A program made the position numbers and the translations under genes. Positions 35,835-50,800 of a stretch of DNA of 64,000 nt are shown one piece after another (the stretch's first letter is position 1; each line of letters opens with the position of its first letter). Below the pieces are notes generated by a model, which had not been told where the DNA came from, did not search any database, and saw only the letters and a list, made by a program, of their open reading frames with translations. The DNA is taken from contig WPIO01000058.1 of the NCBI GenBank assembly GCA_009760855.2, forward strand, positions 1,269,501 to 1,333,500, written 5' to 3'. The DNA is from Cristatella mucedo (taxonomy: Eukaryota > Bryozoa > Phylactolaemata > Cristatellidae).

Positions 35835-38800
35835 CTGAACGGCGATTCAACCATTCGATCGTGCGGGTGAGCGCTCGTCGGCTGCGAGCGAGCCGGTCGG
35901 CTGCCCGGGCCACCAAGCTGCGCCAGGCGCCAGGCGATGGCCACTGCTGCTGCTTGCTGCGTTAGCGCACAGCAGCCAGTACGGCAGAGAGCACCGGTTG
36001 AATAAGGAATGCAGCTCTGCGGCTCTGACGTACGAAGGCAAAGGTGCGGTGATGCTTGCGAGTGAGCGAGCGCCGCCTCATCCCATTCCCCCTCTCTGCC
36101 TTCGCTCTCGCAGCCACTGGGTGCAAGCACGACCTTGAGCAGCACTGACCTTGACTCGATTGCCTTTCACGCCTTCGACGATTTGCTCGAGCTGCTTGAG
36201 AAACTGTTCCTTTGTCGCTGCGGTCGACATGCCCCTAGAAGAGTAGGGAAAGGGTAGTGCGGCAGCAGCAGCACTGGCAGCAGCAGCAGCAGCACCGGCA
36301 GCAGCAGCACTGGCAGCAGCAGCAGCAGCACCGGCAGCAGCCGGCTCGTGAGTGCGAGCAGGCGGGAAGCGATCGATGTGGGGCTGCGCTTCGAAGCGCC
36401 TCGACCACTCGCATACTGTTCAAAGTTGTCGTGAATGGAATTAAGCAAGTCGACCTCTTTACGCAGATACAGCTTGGTGTCGTCAAGTGTATTGTAGAGC
36501 GTGTAGAACTGCTTGGTTTCCTTGTGAGTGGCGGCCACTGCGACGAAAACACGCGCAATGAACGGCATGCACCAGGATTAACGCGTCCTTGAACTTTGCT
36601 CATATTATGTGGCCGGGTTAGTGGATGCTCAGCGGGTGGGTTGCTTTCTCGTGCAGGGCCAAGAGCATCGGGGGGGGGGGGCACTCTTCCTCCTACCAGG
36701 CTAACAGGCCACCAAGCCTGCAGCGCCAGGCTGCACAGTTTTACGATCCAAGTAAGCGATGGCGATCTGCTGTCTGTCCACTCTTGCGCAAAGGTTGCCC
36801 CAAAATTGAATTAAAACGTAGTACTTACGAGACCTGCTCTCGGGTTTGTGATCAATCACGGTAATCATCCTAACCTATCCCCTGACCGTGACCCATAGCC
36901 CACCTCTTCTGTCCCCCTCCACGAGGGGAGGCACTGACAACAAACAAGGCAACTCGGAGAACGGCACGAAGGGCCTTTGTGCTTATCGAGTCTTTGCAGC
37001 AACGGGGGGGGGGGGGGTGGGCTCTACCTTGATTGTAAAGCTCGACGAAGCGTCTCTGGTACTGGCTCAGTTCGGCTTGCGATGGCACCTCGTCAATCTT
37101 GCGCTGCAGAGAAGCCATTTCTCTGTTTCTCTTGGCCTACAGCGTAAAGCGAATCAATGCTGGCCGCACTGCTGCGTAGCACTCGAGCCGGCAACTCTGC
37201 ACATTTCGGCATTTCGGGCTCCCTGCATTAGGTGAACAGCGTGCTTCTACTCCTGCGTGGGCACGTGCGCATACGCATAGCATCCAGACGGTAAAAGCGC
37301 AAGCACGTATATTCAGCTCGGCTTACAGCTACATGCGATATTAGGGAGTACAGTGCCACCCACTGTTCAACCAGACTGGCAAAGAGGCTCATCTCTACAG
37401 ACGTCAGGTTCAGGTCGTTCACCAACCAGCTCGCATAAAGTGTACGGTATTTAACAAGTAGCACTTTTGCAAGATACCCTAAAAGCAACACATAGCACAG
37501 TACGATCATATTAATAATATTAAGACTGGCATGCATATAGCAACATTAGAGAATGTATTCTGTTTATAGGCATTGAGTGCATATTAATAATAATAACAAT
37601 ACCTGTGTATACCACCCTCAGAGAACGGAATCTCTTTCTAGGTACTTAACCTATGTGCAAAGGACGCATAATCGAATAACTAGTAGTGGAACGTTCAACG
37701 ACGACAAGCCTAATATGGTTAGTGACATGCATAGGATCAGCATGTAAATACGGTTAATAGCACACAGTGCCAGCATGCCTAAGCATACAAAAGAACGAAT
37801 CACATGCACCCACTAAGTGCTGTGATAAATAGATGCGTTTTAGCTTCTTTTTAAAAGTTGACAAGTCGGGAGATATCGTGAAGCCAGTCGCAAGTGAGTT
37901 TCAGGCTTTAGGAGCATACAAACTAAAGGCACGGTCTCCAAAGGATTTGAGGTTCGTACAAGCTATAGGTAAATGATAAGATCTGGCGGTATGACGCTTA
38001 GCCTGGTGGGGAAGTAGATCTGATAGGTAGGCTGGAGCCAAAGAATGAAGGGAACTAAAAGTGATTGACAGAACCTTGAATTCGATGGACTGTTAGACTA
38101 GAATCCAGTGGATGTCGGCGATAATGTTCAAAGGGATGCATGTCAATATGTATGATAGCCCTCCACACGACCTGTCGTCGGGTTGGGTAGGGCAACCGAA
38201 CAAGTCTCTCGGCATCAAGCACTTTATTAGCAGAAACCAACCTGGCCAAGCCCAGTCTGCTGGGTCGAGGGAGCTAGCCCTGTCCCTCCAGCTGTACTAT
38301 TCAGCACAGCCCTTGTATTCCATGCATGCATTTTTTTGCACAGTCGAGCCATTGTTGGCTCAGAACCAGCCAGACAGCTGGCAGTAGTTTGGGGTAGATA
38401 AATGTCTCCACAGGTGCCACAAATGCACGGATTTGTGCCGGACTGCCGAGTCATTAATCGAGAGCCATTGTCAGCCCCTCAACCACGCGAAGTCTGAGCC
38501 CTCTTAAGGCCTCCGTCCAGTGCTCCTTGCAGGCTCCTGACTCATACGTTCATTCGAAATATGGTTAGTTATAACAGGAACAGCGTCAGCATGCATTACC
38601 TCACAAGGTACAATTAAGGAAACACTGTGAACGTCAATTGGGTGTGAACTCCAGGCTTAGGGATCATACGAACTAAAGGTGTGGTCTCTAACGGATTTGA
38701 GGTTCGTTCGAGGTACAGCTAATCGACTCGAGTCAGAAGAGCTGCGAGTCCTTGCACTGCAAATAGCACCACAGCAACATTGGGCTGGGTGACGTGAGAG

Positions 38801-41800
38801 CTAGCTTACCCTGCCGGATCCTGCGAAGTGCTCAGCACTGGCAGCCAGCAGCTTTGGCTACTGTAAGCACTACTGCCGTACTATGGTCCTAGCATCGCTG
38901 CAATGTTGTTCCACCCCCAGCCGGACTGGTCTGCCTCGGCAGTCAGTTGGAAACTTGTGGGGAGAGGTTATCCCACCAAAAATCTTCTCTGGAATGCACT
39001 GGAACTCGGCTCAATCGCTATAAGCCAACAAACAACAGCTGGCTGGCTAGTGACGTGAGTGATGTGCCACCTGCACGAAAGTAGACACTGTGTGAGTGAC
39101 TTGTTGCAATATGAGTGATCGGACTGCACTGTGCACCAAGTAATATGCACAATGGGTGGGCAGTTGAGATGGAGCCACTTTACCCATTAAATCTACAAAG
39201 AAATTGGAAGCCTATTGGCACCTGGGCACCAATCGTCGTCTGTACTGTGGAGCTGGGGAAGGGGGAGTGGATGTAATGTAATGCTTAGTGAAAAAAAAGC
39301 AACAGAGAGGGCAGCTGCTGGTTGGGAGCAGCATGTGTATGTGTCTCCCGTCTTCTGCTCATTATAGATCTAGCAGAACTAAGGCAATAACATTACATCA
39401 TAGTCGCTTTCTAGAATGTCGTTGGTTTTAGGGAGGAGAGCAGTTCACGATAGATCTAGCAGGACTGAGGCACACACACCGAGTTACACCATTGCTACCT
39501 AGATTGGCCGTTGATCACAGTGAGCAGAGACAGCTATGATAAATTATCCTTGCCCATATGCTCCACATGACACTCGTCATGATGCTTGGTGACAATCTGC
39601 TGTTCAAGAATCTGGGTCATAATACAGTAAGAAGAGAGACTAGAAAACAATTTGCCATAACTACAGAATCCAATCCAGGCATTTTAAGCACTGCTTGAAC
39701 GATAAAATTTGAAAGGCTTGGGAACAATCCTTTAATTCAGGCAAGTGCTGATAATTCGAGTTACGGCTGAGCTACGTTCGTGCACCAGAGTGCAGACCAA
39801 AAAGGGCCAGGGTAAACGGTATGCAGGTGTCTCTGTAAGCAGCATTTGCTCAACCACTTAAGTAGGAGGACTGGCAGATTGGCGCTTTCTTTGTTTGTTG
39901 GTCACATAATTATTTAAACACCTTACGAACGGGACGGAGCAGGACTGAAGAGGTAACTGGATGTAACACCAGAAGCAGCCCTGAAGAAAAGTCATTCTTG
40001 TGTCACCGACGAGCTATCCAGAGATGAGCAAGATGGCAGTGTTAAACAAGTTACACTACGACGGTCTATGGCTCTACTCAACTTAAACCACAAGTGAACC
40101 AAGAGTAGTGAACTAGTGAACGAAAGTTGCCACTGGTGGGCTACACATGTCAGTGGCAAGCTGCACCCAACACTTGGCAGATCAGAGAAAGCAGAAAAGC
40201 ACGAACAGCAAATACGATAAACCAACCAATAGCCACTAATTACGCAGATGTTCTGATACTCTGGTGAAGCGTGTCTTTCTGAAAGGCACACGAATAATAG
40301 TGGTTTAGGTGTACTTTTTTTTAGGTCTTACTCTCAGAGGTACCCAGCAAAAGATTCTCTGGGAAATAGCTAATGCGCAAAGATCGTAGGATATGGTAGG
40401 TGGCAATCATGGCTAAGTACTGCCCCAGTCAGGAAGGCAGTGGCTGAGCCAGGATATTCATCTAAGGGGCCTTGACCTTCAACATTTCTATATGTAGGGG
40501 TCAGGACCAGCAACATTTTCATGTATGCTGGGCTAGACCCACAATTAATGAAAAAATGTAGTATTTATTCGACACAAACTAGGTGGTTACTCATCCAGTG
40601 GAACTAAGACATAATTTCGTCATTGGTGCCAGTCGGGTTGGGGGCGTAGGAATATGGGGTGGCATATTAGTAACTGCTGCCCTGCTGTAGGGAAGTGGGC
40701 AAATGCCCTCTGGTTCAGCCACTGCAGGAAGGTCATCCGGATGACCCTAACAGCCCAACGATTAGGTCCTGCTTGGCTGGTGATTCCATACTACAGACAA
40801 CCAGTAGCATGGCTCTTTGCGCTACCCTAGAGGCGAGATTTCCACCACACTACCAAGACTTCGGGTCGGCAAAAGGAAATGCTGTTGACCCAGACAAGGA
40901 TGCAGGCAAAAAGCAACCAATGGAGCATCTACCAGAACATCCTCCAACAACCGTGGCCTAGAGAAAATAGGAGAGCCTCCACATGCACACATGCTGTCAA
41001 TGCTTGCCTTTATAGGTCATAATCATTCACTGGCAAGACAACGAGCTAACGAGCGGCGACAATCTACAGGTTGCTTGAGACAAGCAGTCTAGTCAAGGTA
41101 ATCCATGTAGGTATCGTGTCACGCATAGCAGAGACTATGTCAGTGCAGTTGTGCATTAGAGTCATACCAAGAGTAACCGGATTCTCTGCAGTTTATCTTT
41201 GTCAGTAGAATACTGTTGTTCAATCAATGCAAAGCGATCCTAGAAAAGAAAGAGTCCTGCCGGTGAGCGGCAGTGGTTCAGTTGGTATCGTCGCATGACC
41301 AAGCAAAGCCACACCGACAACGACCTAACAAAACTATGCAGCGAGTAATGACAGACCTACCTCATCGTCTTTCTCACTAGTGCCAAACTCAGCTTTTAGA
41401 TGATCTATTTCTGACTGCAATCTGCTCAATTCTTCCTACAATCAGGTTGAGGGTGAAAAGAGCAATAACAAATAAAGGTCACCGGATAACCGTTTAAGAA
41501 CCACAATGACGGTTGCCACCAGCGCTCAAGTAACCTTGCACTTTGCTCTGAAATCTGCTTCACTTTTCTTAAGTACTTCATTTTGGGAAATGAGCGATCG
41601 AAGCTTCTCAAGCACTCTGCAACAGCAAACACAAAGGAATGTAGCCGATGTGGGCGATACCAAAACTCAAAGCAGATCTTGCACACAGACAGTACTGGCA
41701 TCGGTGCGGCCCATATTAAGCCGGCTTTGGAAGGCCAAATAGAAGGCAGCTAGTCCTGTTTGACTAGTGTTGCCTGGCAGTCTTTGCAAGTCACAAAAGC

Positions 41801-44800
41801 ACAAAACAGGCCTGCAACTGATGACTCACACTCTAGCCAAACCTTGCATTATTCGACAGGTAATTATGCACTTTATTGTCCACTAGATTGTTCAGCTTTT
41901 ATAAAACGACGAGTAAGAGTACTGAGTAGTCAAACTGGCCAAGTAGTCAGAAAATGTAATGCAAACAATCTAGAATATTGCCAAAAATCGGCGCTGTGAT
42001 ACACCGGGCTGCAGAGTTTCAGGTAAGAATCCGGTGGCCAGGGGCGATCACTCACTGCTTGTTGTTACCAGACTCTGCTTGGTCGAGTCTCTTGGCCTCG
42101 GCATCAACAGCTGCCATGCGCTCCATTACCTGGATGACAAAGAACAAGTGCATCGAATCGGCCACTCTGGGAGGACATTTTCAAAATACTTTAAATGACT
42201 AAAACGTTCATAGACTATTGCAGGTAATTTAGCAAACAATTTAATTAGCTACCTGATTCTGACTAGTCGGAGTTATTGCAATTCCATTCGGGCTGGGCTA
42301 CCGAAAAAAGTCATTAGGCCATTACCAACGACGAAATTGTGTCTTAATTCTACTCAATGAGTAACTGCCGAGTTAGTGTCAAATAAACACTATAATTGTG
42401 TTTTATCATTTTTCATGATTGCAGTTCTAGCCCCGGCTACATAAGATTTGGTGAGCCTTGCCCCCTAAGTAAAAATGTTGCAGGTATTGCCCCTCACACG
42501 AAAATCCTGACTCTGTCACTGTAAATATGGCTAATGGTAAATACACAGCCCCAGCACGCATAAGCACACAAAAGGACAAACCATGAGGGCCCCAGCAAAT
42601 GCTAAGAGACAGGAGCAAGAAATATGTGCGTTTTAGCTTCTGATTAAATGCCTTCAAGTCAGAGAATGTTGTGCCGTCAGTCGGGATTGAGTTTCTGGCT
42701 TTGGGGGGAACACGAACTTGAAGCTGGAGCTACAAAAGGTTTGAGACAGAGCCTACACGATTTGAGTAAGAAAAGCAGGTATAAAGCTTGATTTAGAGCC
42801 AGTGCAGTTCGGTGAGAAGTGGTATGTCTGATGCGGTAACTGAGACGCTCACGACAGACAAGTCTAGCTGTAGAGCTTTGCAACAACTGCAAGCCCCTAA
42901 TTACAGAGGCCGGTAGACCAAAAAGCTCTACAGCTAGACTTGTGACTTACAGACGTCGAGAAGGGATGTCACAAATGCTTGAACCAATTTGGATTCAGTA
43001 TCCCTGTCTAAGCATGCCCAAATTCTAGCAATAGCTGAATTTAGGCAGACATGACTGATTAATATGGCTACAAGGTCAGTCAATAAATTCCAGAGGTTCA
43101 GCCATGTCTCCTTACCTTATGGAAATGATCAACAGATGCAAAGTAAAGTTCGTACGCTGAACCACAAGGCCCACCAACCGTGGATTGGCTCCTTCATATT
43201 TAGCTGAATTGCTCAACTAGCTTCAACCTCCTCACGGCCTCAGGTCCTCTATGGACAGTAAACTAGCTGCAGCATATCTAGGCTTAAAGATTGTTGGCGG
43301 CAAAAGCTTTCGTTCTATAGGTCTTTGACTTTGGAACTCGCCTTCACAATTTTTTTGCAACGACATCTACTCTCCTGCAGACGAAGTCTGTTGACTGCCG
43401 TATAAATACCGAAAGCCGCATTGGCTTTGACGGTGCTTATAGAGCACTATCCTGCGTAACACTCACTTGTTCTTTTTTGGCTTTGAGGAGTTACAGACAG
43501 AGATAAATTACTATTGTGTAAGCAGATTAATTATCACACTGTATATGCACTATGCATAAGAGCATATATTAAAGCCAGCTATGCATTTGCAATAGCAACC
43601 TCGATATGTACTATTAGTTTTGGGGAAATCATTGGTAGAATCTGCATGAAATCTGAGTGTCTATTCCAAAGTAACCATTCTTTAGACAATTATGTCAGCT
43701 CAACAGACAAGTCTGTCTACTTTTAGTTACTTAACATGTACACACATTCCAGCCTGCTTAGACAGACACCGTATCGAAGTCGGTAAATTCATTTGGGACA
43801 TCCCATCTGACTTCTGCAACTAGGTGGTCTTCCGTCCTACGCATTGTGCTTACTGTTCGTGCAAAACTCTGCAGCCAAGCTTGTTTGTCGTGAGCGTTCA
43901 GCCACATTACACCACATCTCACCGACCTGCACTGGCTACCCATGAAGCAGCACATCAACTGCAAGGTTTCATCACTCACGTTTTAGGTCCCTTCATTATC
44001 TTGCTACAACTTAGCTATCATAATTAGTTACCAATAAATCGGGGCATCGCACCACTCCCTTTTCTTATTCAAGCCGCTTAGATATGTTTTGGACCACCCT
44101 CATATTTTTTGTGTAAAGAGACAATGCTTTTAGTTTGTGTACTCAAAAAACCCGGAACTCACTCCGACTAATGTCACAACATTCTCTGACTTGATGACAT
44201 TTGAACAGAAGCTAAAAAGGCATTCAGCTTCACACAGCATTTGCTGAGTCCTTAGAAATAGTCCTATGCGCATTTTTGCGTGCTGGCACTGAGCATGTTA
44301 CTACTAACCATATTGACAAGTTTCTGTTTCAGTCTATATAAAGTGTCTGGAGAGAGAGATTTCGTTCTCTGAGAGCGATATACAAATATACAGTATTACT
44401 ATAATTTGCCTTTTTCGAGGACTCTGGAATATAATTTATTAAACGTCGAACTTACGTCTTCAAGACTTTTTTGCACTTGCTCAAGCTCAGCAGACAGTCT
44501 TGCATGTGATTCCTTGGCCTAAAAATTAAAAAAATGAAGACAAATACAGTAGCAAGGACATCACAAACAGAGCATTTGAAACATAGACAGCTGAACAATA
44601 ACATACAAGCATGAATGGCATTATAGTAGAAGCAGATTAATTAAATGCTCAGAGCGATTTAAGAGTTACTTGCATCTCACGGAAGAGCTGAATTTCTACT
44701 CCAGATTCAGCCTCCTAGTTCCCTCGTGTGGCCTATGGACAATAAATTAGCTGTGCAATTAATTGTATTGCTTAAAAACCATAGGAAACAGAAGCTTATG

Positions 44801-47800
44801 CGCGGCAAATCCTAGACCATGGAACTCTGTTCCACAATTCTTACGTAATGGCACACATAGTCTCCTGCTGCTGACTGACATCCTTTGCAGCCGTCATGAG
44901 CTGCTACTTCCATACTACTCACTTCCTCGACTGTCTTGACTCATCCATGCTTCTCGTGTTCCCTTTGTTGTGAGAGACATCTCTGTTGACTACCGTGCGT
45001 TTACCGAAGCCACCAAGGCTTTGAGAAGTTACAGACTGAGACATATTACATTTCATTAGAAAAAGAAAGCTGGGAGAACAAACGAGTTACCTCATGCCCT
45101 ACTTAATACCGAATCGGACACACGAAGCCTTCGATCAGGCGCTTGAACAAAACAACACTGACTGCCGGCTTCTTTGGGCAGCCACATGAGCAGAATAACG
45201 AAAAGAGTGAGTTGCTGTGCCAAGCTGGAACCATGCCATGACCCCCCCCCCCAATGCGAGGGTACAACAGACGAATGAGTAAAGATCTGTTTAAACACTG
45301 CTGGGCTGCCACAGTACTTGCCCTTGTATCACAGAAAGCAAGCGAAGTGCAAGGCTTCTCGAGGCGATCTATGCTCACCAGTGATAATCGGGTCAGCATT
45401 CAACACTTCCGAATGACTACATCCACTGTGATGCAGCAGAAAAATGAGCTCACGTGAACTCAAACAGCTACAAAGAAGGGCACCTAAAAGCTAGCCTTAA
45501 ACACAGCCTTTGCCATGACCTGGCACAACTGCAGTTGCATTCGGTCACGCAAAGGCAAGTCGACTCTGGTCTTCCAAGTCGGCCTACATAGCACCAATGA
45601 AGTCTTCTTCATTCAGTGTTTTGCAAAGGTCCCGTCCAGCTACATTTGCCTTCGGCAGCTGTGCATAAAAAAGCTGACATCGAAAAGCTCCAGTTATCTG
45701 ATCTGAGGCAACTACAGCAGGTTTTCTTGAAAGGAATGCTGGACTCTGAGCAAAAAAGTTCAACACTATTTTGGCAGGCACGGATCGGTGCAGAACAGAA
45801 CACATTGAGGCGATCACGATTTTAATTTTAAAAACAACATCTGGCTTCACAGGGCTGCTACTCAAAAATACCGGCCATTCTGACGAAAGCGGCTTTCGAA
45901 GCAAGCATCAATCTACCTTTCATAGAACCATGCACTAACCATGCCACAGCTATTGTTTTCCGTTAGCGCTGCTCAAATGGTCCGTCACACCTAGAGTACC
46001 GTAGTTCGTCAGTATTGTATTCATCGCTCGACATTTCCCTGAATGGCAATGACTATAAGGTTACATAAGGCAGCAATTAAAGCATTCATGCCACTGAACT
46101 TTTTCTCAATTCTCACGCAACATCGAACTACAGGAAACTGCTAATGAAACAAGAGCGCCGCGATAACCCAGCCGGGTTCTGGCATCCTGGTAGAAACAAG
46201 GCCGTGCATTTGAGACCACACTCCCTAGCCAAATGAATGCACATTGATAATGGCTGGTCATGGTGTGCAACTCCAAAAGCCAACTGCGAGCAGCGAGGGC
46301 AGTAAAGCACTCAAGCACCTAAGCAGGCTTGGGATGGCGGGCGAGCCTGGGCAACGAAGACCTAATCCACACGGTGTGTCCTGCTTCGTCAGGCCTTGAC
46401 AGCCAGGAGCAACAGGAACGAAAACAGTCCGGACCAAGGTGCCAGTCGGCCCTTCCGTGATGAGGCAGCAGTCGGCGGCAGTTTCCACTATAGTGAGGCT
46501 AAACAAGGCCACATCCTCTTTCTCCCTTTACGGTTCAGCGGAGCTACGACATTCGGTCCAGTTGCTGTGGCAACTCTTGCAGAAGCAGAAGCTGCTGCTG
46601 CTGCCGGATCAGCAGATCTGGCGCGAGTTTTCTTAAAAGCTCAGCAGCAGCCGCTGGTCAGCAGACTGGTCTCTCCATTAGCAATGGCTGCGAGCAAGCA
46701 AAATGGAAACCAGAAGCTTCCGAAGCACACGACCGACACAGCACTGAGAGTGGGCCATTCAAGGTCTGGCAGCGCAGGTGCGCAAAGCCGTCGACTAGAC
46801 ATGACCCAGGCCAGCATCATCTGGCATCGCGATTTGCTGAAGGGGGGCTAGTACTGCGCTTCTGTACATGCCCCACCGGGCATGGCACATCTCGCTACCC
46901 GCTTTCGGTAACGTGACATCACTGGCCCGAGCTACGGCATCACGGATGCCATGCGGCAGGTCCAGCTCTCCCTGATCAGCTAGCCCCAACGCACCTCCAC
47001 TCCCCCCCCCCCGACGCACCACGACACCCATTCAAGGTAGCCTTAAAGTGACAAGCTGCTCGGGCAACCAGGCCGACTCAGACAGGCCTCCACGCGCTAC
47101 TGGCACGCTCCTGGCTGAGCCAGCAATGTCAGGATCAACTGTCACACAGCAACTTGTCGACGACGACCGCATGCAACAGCAAACATCGTGGGCCCCGACG
47201 GCAGGTCGGCAAGTGCACCCACATCTCTGCTTGCAGTATGCCACCATTTCACATGGCTACAGAGAACGTGCCCTCTCATCGTCGAGAAGCTCGGCTTAAC
47301 AGAGAGGGCACAGCTGGAGCGCAGCATGCAACCATGCACATGCGTCCACTGTGCGACTTACCGGCGCAAACCGTTCTCTCTGCTGCTGAATCTGCTTCTG
47401 CAGGGCGCCTGTGGTGCGCTTGTGCTGCTGAAGACCGCCGCCACCGGAAGCTGCAGCAGCTTGCTCCTGGAGCTCCAGCTCTGCCTGCTGTAAAAAGAAA
47501 AGAAAAAAATTTTCGCGCGACCAATAGACACCCTGAGGATGTCAGCCGCTTGAGATGCCACGCGTAAACAAAAACGCTTAGCTTTCTACTATTGCGCAAA
47601 GTTCTTTCTGCTTACAAGCGACCTGTGGCTTTGCACAGCAGCCACATGCATGTGCAGTGTCGTCTCAGAGAGAAGCACAGCCATGAAAAGCCACTTCGTT
47701 TGTTTCAGAAAGTTACTGACAAGAGATATTTCTTATGCAACAACATCTAATCTCTTGCTGTCGACTATGGCACATCCTTTCCAGCCATCCTAAGCTGCTA

Positions 47801-50800
47801 ATTCCGTGCTACTCATGACCTCAACTGCTCTGTTGACTCAGCTATGCTTCCCACTCACTTTCTCTTTGTTGCATGAGATGAAGTCTGTTGGCTATTGAAT
47901 TCGTACCGAAAGTCATATAGGCTTCGAGTGCGCTAAATAAAACTCTCCTGCATAACACCCACATAGAGTTGGGTTTGGTCCAGTGGTTAAGGTGCTCGCC
48001 CCGAATAAGGTCTGGCTGAGGTCGTGGGCTCGAGCCCTGAGGCATATGTGAAGCACCTGAATAGAGATTTAGTTCTCTTGGGGCGCTATACAAATGAATT
48101 ATATTTTATATATTTTTATACTCTTTTTGGCTTTGTGGAGTAACAGACAAAAGATACAATGTCAGACAGATTCAGCAACACCGGCGGTTGCATCATGAGT
48201 GGCTGCTTCCAATCCAATAAAAACGTCTTGGAAGAATAAAAGAATGTATGGACAAGTTCAGTGTGCAATGTAGGTGCAATGAAAATGTAAATTAAAGACC
48301 GGTAGATTCAACAGCTTCATTTCTATAGCAGCATGCGAGCCTTGGTGGCTCTCACCCTCCCATCCCATCCGCGAAAGAAATTAGCGATAAAGAATTCCCC
48401 ACTGCAGGACTAGACCCGGGACTTAGATACACAAGCTAGGTCATTGAGTGCAAGCACCTAACCTCTACATTAGGACCCAGGGGTGAACATCAAATCAGGA
48501 TTTAGCTTACCTTGTCTGCATATTCCGAAGCAATTTTCTTTATCTCGTCAGACTGCATGCCGACCATAGATCCAACGGCTGAGGCAGTGAGCTTCTCCTA
48601 AACATTATATGAAAGAGAGTCCTTTGGTATTGCCAGGGTAGAGCTTCAAGTGCACATGCAATGCCGAAGAATTGAGAACAGAAGGAAGCTGTCAGCACAA
48701 TCTATGCACAACACTAACATATCTGCAATAACTTGACTCAATGATGGCTTGATGGTTCAATTATGAAAGTCTGCTTGACTGCCTAGGCTTTGCTGGCTCG
48801 ATTGGGGACAATACGATCCGGTGTACAGTAGGTCTCAGGTTACGGACAGCAGCAAAGCAGCCTTCCTTTTCTGGCATGCCTTAGAAGCCGGAGCCACGAA
48901 ACGCTAGCAATATTAGTCTAATGGCGAATTTTGTGTTTTATATCATTCAAACAGCATCAAATGCCAGCAAGCACGACCTCCTGATAATTACATTGCGTCG
49001 GGTCCTTTGAATGTCTGCTTATTACGATCACATTTATATACCACACACAGAATGTTGAATGCAACAAGCAACCCTGAAGAGATCGGTCTTCAAAAAGTTT
49101 TGAAAGCTGCCTCGCCTGCGTTCAGGGGTTCAAAAAAGAGTTGAGAGTACATCGCAGCAGTCGCAACCTAGTACCATCAAGCAGCCGAGCCAGACGAGCC
49201 AAGAAGGGCAGCACAATCTAGCCACCAAGTTAACCCTCTTTAGCAGGCACAAGGCAAAGCAAGCCTGGCTGCTTGCACACTGGAATTGCTTCTCACTGCT
49301 ATTCGCTCGATCAGCATGTTTTGTTCGGCCAGCTGGTGGATTGTGGAAGCTCTGCAGTCGGCTGGAAGCAAGATTTATTCCCATTATGTATGGCCGGATG
49401 CCATAGGCCGGTAAATTTTAAATCACAGCAGCCATCTGTCTGTCACTGGCTGCAACACTCAGAATGATGGAGCACCGAGCTCACAGCCTGTCCAGCATCA
49501 ATCTTTGTATAAATTATTCGGAAACAGCTACATATTTCACGCCTTACGAACCACACAGTAACTAGGACTTTTTTGCTGTTGCACGACAGTTGCTTCATAC
49601 AAACGAATGGCTCTAGCAGCCCTTACGGCTCTTTGATGCCATTGTGAGCCTCTAGGCACGATCATGCACTATCCTGACTTAATCGATCTAATGATTCCGT
49701 TCCAGAATGCCAAATCGAGAATCAGCCTACTCAGCTATCACGAACTCGTAGCGCGAGGTAAATCGCGTTCGAAACCGTTATGCGCCTGCTCGCGAGACCA
49801 AGCGCTAGTGCTTGTTTTTTCTCAGGGCGCTAATGCTCTACTCACTCGACCGAGGTCCATGGACATCATCGCACTCATGAGAGCGTTGACTCGCCTCTGA
49901 AATAGGTCACTGACAGCATCGGACGAGTGCGCCAGAAGGCAGGGCCGCGGGAGGCAAGCGGCGCTGCGTTCTGGACTGAGGCACTTGTTGCTGTCAGCAC
50001 AAGTGAGACCGCGAGCAAGCGCTCAGGCACGGAGGACAGGTGCAGCCTCGCGCTCACTTCTTCTTCTTCGTGCAGGTCCTCAATGGCAGCAGACTGGCCG
50101 GCGTCACCGGGCTTCGCTAGACCTGCAGCAATAGCCTTTCTCTTGCTGCTCCGCTCCTCATCCTACAGGGACGGCATCACGATGAGCCAGCATGTCACAA
50201 TAATGAGCTCGTTGTTATGAGTCTCAGCGAGGAGACCCTGGGCAAAGATCCACGAGAACAAGGGGGAGTGGCAAAACATGCACAGTCCTGCTTGCAAGGC
50301 CGAAAGAAGGCCAGCTGATACTCAGGTGTATGAAGATCTTACAAAAACAATGAGCGCCCCAAAGCGGAGCGCCACATGAAGAGAGATGAAAATGAGAAAA
50401 AATAAGGAGAGGGGGAAAATACCGAAAAATCGCTCCAGCAATCGAAAATAATGCTGCGAGCATCTTTTAAAAGACAAACATGTAACAAATGGTAACGGTA
50501 GTTCTGATGACTTCTGCATAATAGAAAAAAGTGATTATCATGTCTAACCCTCATGTATAGCATGTTGAGAAGCATGCTAGTGACGTGTATACGGCTTCAT
50601 AACAAGTGTAGCTTGATGCCCTATACATTCCGTAACTCGGCTAATGCTGCCCGCACCAGACAGAAATTCGAAACTCGTGTTCAGCCCTGCTTGTACACCA
50701 ATGCAGAAGTTTACTTCTGATTTCAGTTTGCTCTTTTAGATAAGTATCAGATGAAGCTACTGTAAATGCTAGCAACAAACGTGAAGCGCACGATGCCATA

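Noticed and set aside
35789-36145. 118-codon minus frame over CCDC93 exon 20
   Set aside because: It is in a different frame from the conserved coding sequence and mostly intron.
46396-46851. 151-codon plus-strand frame as a gene nested in CCDC93
   Set aside because: No start context, domain or splice support; the minus-strand frame over the same bases is equally featureless.
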